Shown: piece after piece, positions 6,211-7,482 of the stretch
How the letters are laid out: every line of letters starts with the position of its first letter
Numbering within the stretch: position 1 is the first letter of the stretch
Origin: Bacteroidales bacterium
Lineage (GTDB): Bacteria; Bacteroidota; Bacteroidia; Bacteroidales; UBA12077
DNA: 7,482 nt
Reading direction: 5' to 3'
NCBI GenBank assembly: GCA_030600865.1
Contig: JAUVUS010000117.1
Coordinates: 1-7,482, forward strand
Notes under the pieces: model-generated
The model's input: the letters and a program-made list of their open reading frames with translations, nothing else
Databases searched by the model: none
What the model was told of the DNA's origin: nothing
Program-made: the position numbers and the translations under genes

Positions 6211-7482
6211 CTCTAATTCTTCCATAATAGGGAATTGTTGTTTCCAAAGATTATAATAATGTTCTCTTTTATTTATTAAATCCTGATGTGAACCTGTTTC
6301 GATTACTTTACCTTCGTTTAAAACAATTATTTCATCAGCATTCATAACAGTGCTTAACCTGTGTGCTATAACTATTATAGTTTTATCTTGTTCCTTTAAA
6401 TATTGAATTGCCTGCTGCACATATTGTTCAGATGCGGAATCCAATGATGATGTAGCTTCGTCAAGAATAAGTATTTCAGGATTTTTATAAATTGCCCTTG
6501 CAATTGCAATTCTTTGTTTTTCACCGCCCGAAAGAGAAACACCATTTTCTCCAACATAAGTTTGAAAACCACCGGGTAATTTTTCTATAAATTTAATAAT
6601 ACCCAATGATTGACAAATATCAACAATTTTCTTCATGTATGGTTCAATATCCCCAATTGCAATATTTTCAAGAATGCTTCCGGCAAACAAGTCAATTTTC
6701 TGAGGGACAACACTCACGATTTCTCTTAAACTTTGGTTGCTTATATAATTGAGATTATATTTTCCGAATTCAATATTCCCTGATTGTAATGGATAAATGT
6801 TTTGTAATAAAGAAATCAAGGTTGTTTTCCCGGAACCACTTTCTCCAACAATAGCTGTCATTCTGTTTTTTTGAATTGTTAAATCAAGATTTTCAAAAAC
6901 AGTTACCCTTGAACCATATCTGAATGAAACATTCTTAAAATAAATATCTCCAAGCATATCTTTTGTTAAAACAATTTTTTCTTTTTCTGTTTCTTCCATT
7001 TCCAAATCCATAATCTGGAATAAACGGTCGGCTGCAATCAAAGCATCCTGAACAACTCTGTTCATATCAATCAGGCTTGCAAGCGGGCTTAATAAATAAG
7101 CTATTAAGGCGTAAAACGACATTAATTCACCGGGAGTCATTTCCTGGTTTACAACATTTTGTGAACCAACCCACAATACAGCTATAGTAATAGCCCCGGC
7201 AATAAAACCGGTAGAACTGCCGGAAAAGATGGAATATTTTACTGAATGATATGTTGAACCTAAAAGTTTTATAAATCGTGTTTCAGTTTTAAAATTAGAG
7301 AATCTTTCTAATCCAAAGCGTTTTATGGTAGAAGATGCATTAATGGATTCAACCAATTGAGATTCCAGTTCGGCTGCATTTTCCATATTTTTTCTCAGGT
7401 ACTTTTTGTTTAGTTTGTTATAAATAAGATAAATGATTAAATAAAGAGGTATGGATGCAAGTACAATTAATGCCAATTTCCA
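6202..7482 (-). CDS. ABC exporter, membrane domain fused to ATPase (5' truncated by window edge)
   Basis: The reading frame runs off the right edge, so the N terminus is missing; about 426 residues are visible (the first codons read W-K-L-A). Residue numbers here count the Leu codon at 7474-7476 as 1. The C-terminal part of an ABC transmembrane domain (about 1-140) is followed by a complete nucleotide-binding domain: Walker A GESGSGKTT (211-219, nt 6820-6846), Q-loop Gln259, signature LSGGE (315-319), Walker B ILILDE (335-340), D-loop SSLD (343-346) and H-loop His372. This is a type IV homodimeric-style exporter half in the inner membrane. ELESQLVESINASSTIKRF (36-54) and GELMSFYALIAYLLSPL (116-132) resemble exporters of the ComA/SunT type that carry an N-terminal C39 peptidase and secrete bacteriocins or other double-glycine leader peptides. 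That peptidase domain would lie beyond the edge, so the assignment is tentative; a lipid or multidrug exporter is the alternative. The 3' end overlaps truC by 9 bp. Confidence 0.92.
   Translation of the reverse strand, partial: WKLALIVLASIPLYLIIYLIYNKLNKKYLRKNMENAAELESQLVESINASSTIKRFGLERFSNFKTETRFIKLLGSTYHSVKYSIFSGSSTGFIAGAITIAVLWVGSQNVVNQEMTPGELMSFYALIAYLLSPLASLIDMNRVVQDALIAADRLFQIMDLEMEETEKEKIVLTKDMLGDIYFKNVSFRYGSRVTVFENLDLTIQKNRMTAIVGESGSGKTTLISLLQNIYPLQSGNIEFGKYNLNYISNQSLREIVSVVPQKIDLFAGSILENIAIGDIEPYMKKIVDICQSLGIIKFIEKLPGGFQTYVGENGVSLSGGEKQRIAIARAIYKNPEILILDEATSSLDSASEQYVQQAIQYLKEQDKTIIVIAHRLSTVMNADEIIVLNEGKVIETGSHQDLINKREHYYNLWKQQFPIMEELELN

Overview
The window is AT-rich (about one third GC by eye) and looks like chromosomal DNA from a low-GC member of the Bacteroidota, possibly a Bacteroidales or Marinilabiliales relative. 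The reasons are A/T-rich translation starts with no Shine-Dalgarno sequence, a PreP-type M16 peptidase carrying a lipoprotein signal, and MFS proteins of a type I recognise from Bacteroidetes genomes. The lineage call is inference; there is no rRNA or other marker gene here.

Layout, left to right. (1) 1-746 (+): C-terminal half of an MFS transporter cut by the left edge, followed by a factor-independent terminator at 771-808. (2) 840-2183 (+): a complete 12-helix MFS transporter, paralogous to the first. Both resemble eukaryotic MFSD1, a lysosomal dipeptide transporter. (3) A bidirectional terminator at 2213-2242 separates this from (4) 2265-5252 (-), a 995-residue M16C (presequence protease/PreP-like) zinc metallopeptidase with a lipoprotein signal peptide. 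(5) 5253-5514 is a divergent intergenic region with a tandem heptamer repeat and a long-range inverted repeat. (6) 5515-6210 (+): TruC-type tRNA pseudouridine synthase with a TTG start. (7) 6202-7482 (-): an ABC exporter, cut by the right edge, whose stop codon region overlaps that of truC by 9 bp.

The genes do not form one operon: strand changes and terminators split them into at least four transcription units. The most coherent functional thread is peptide handling. An envelope-located oligopeptidase would produce short peptides, and the adjacent MFSD1-like permeases are candidates to move dipeptides across the inner membrane. That link is inference from family relationships and adjacency. 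The TruC and ABC genes look like ordinary neighbours, although the ABC protein resembles the exporters that secrete peptides or bacteriocins. I found no tRNA, rRNA, CRISPR array, insertion sequence or phage gene.
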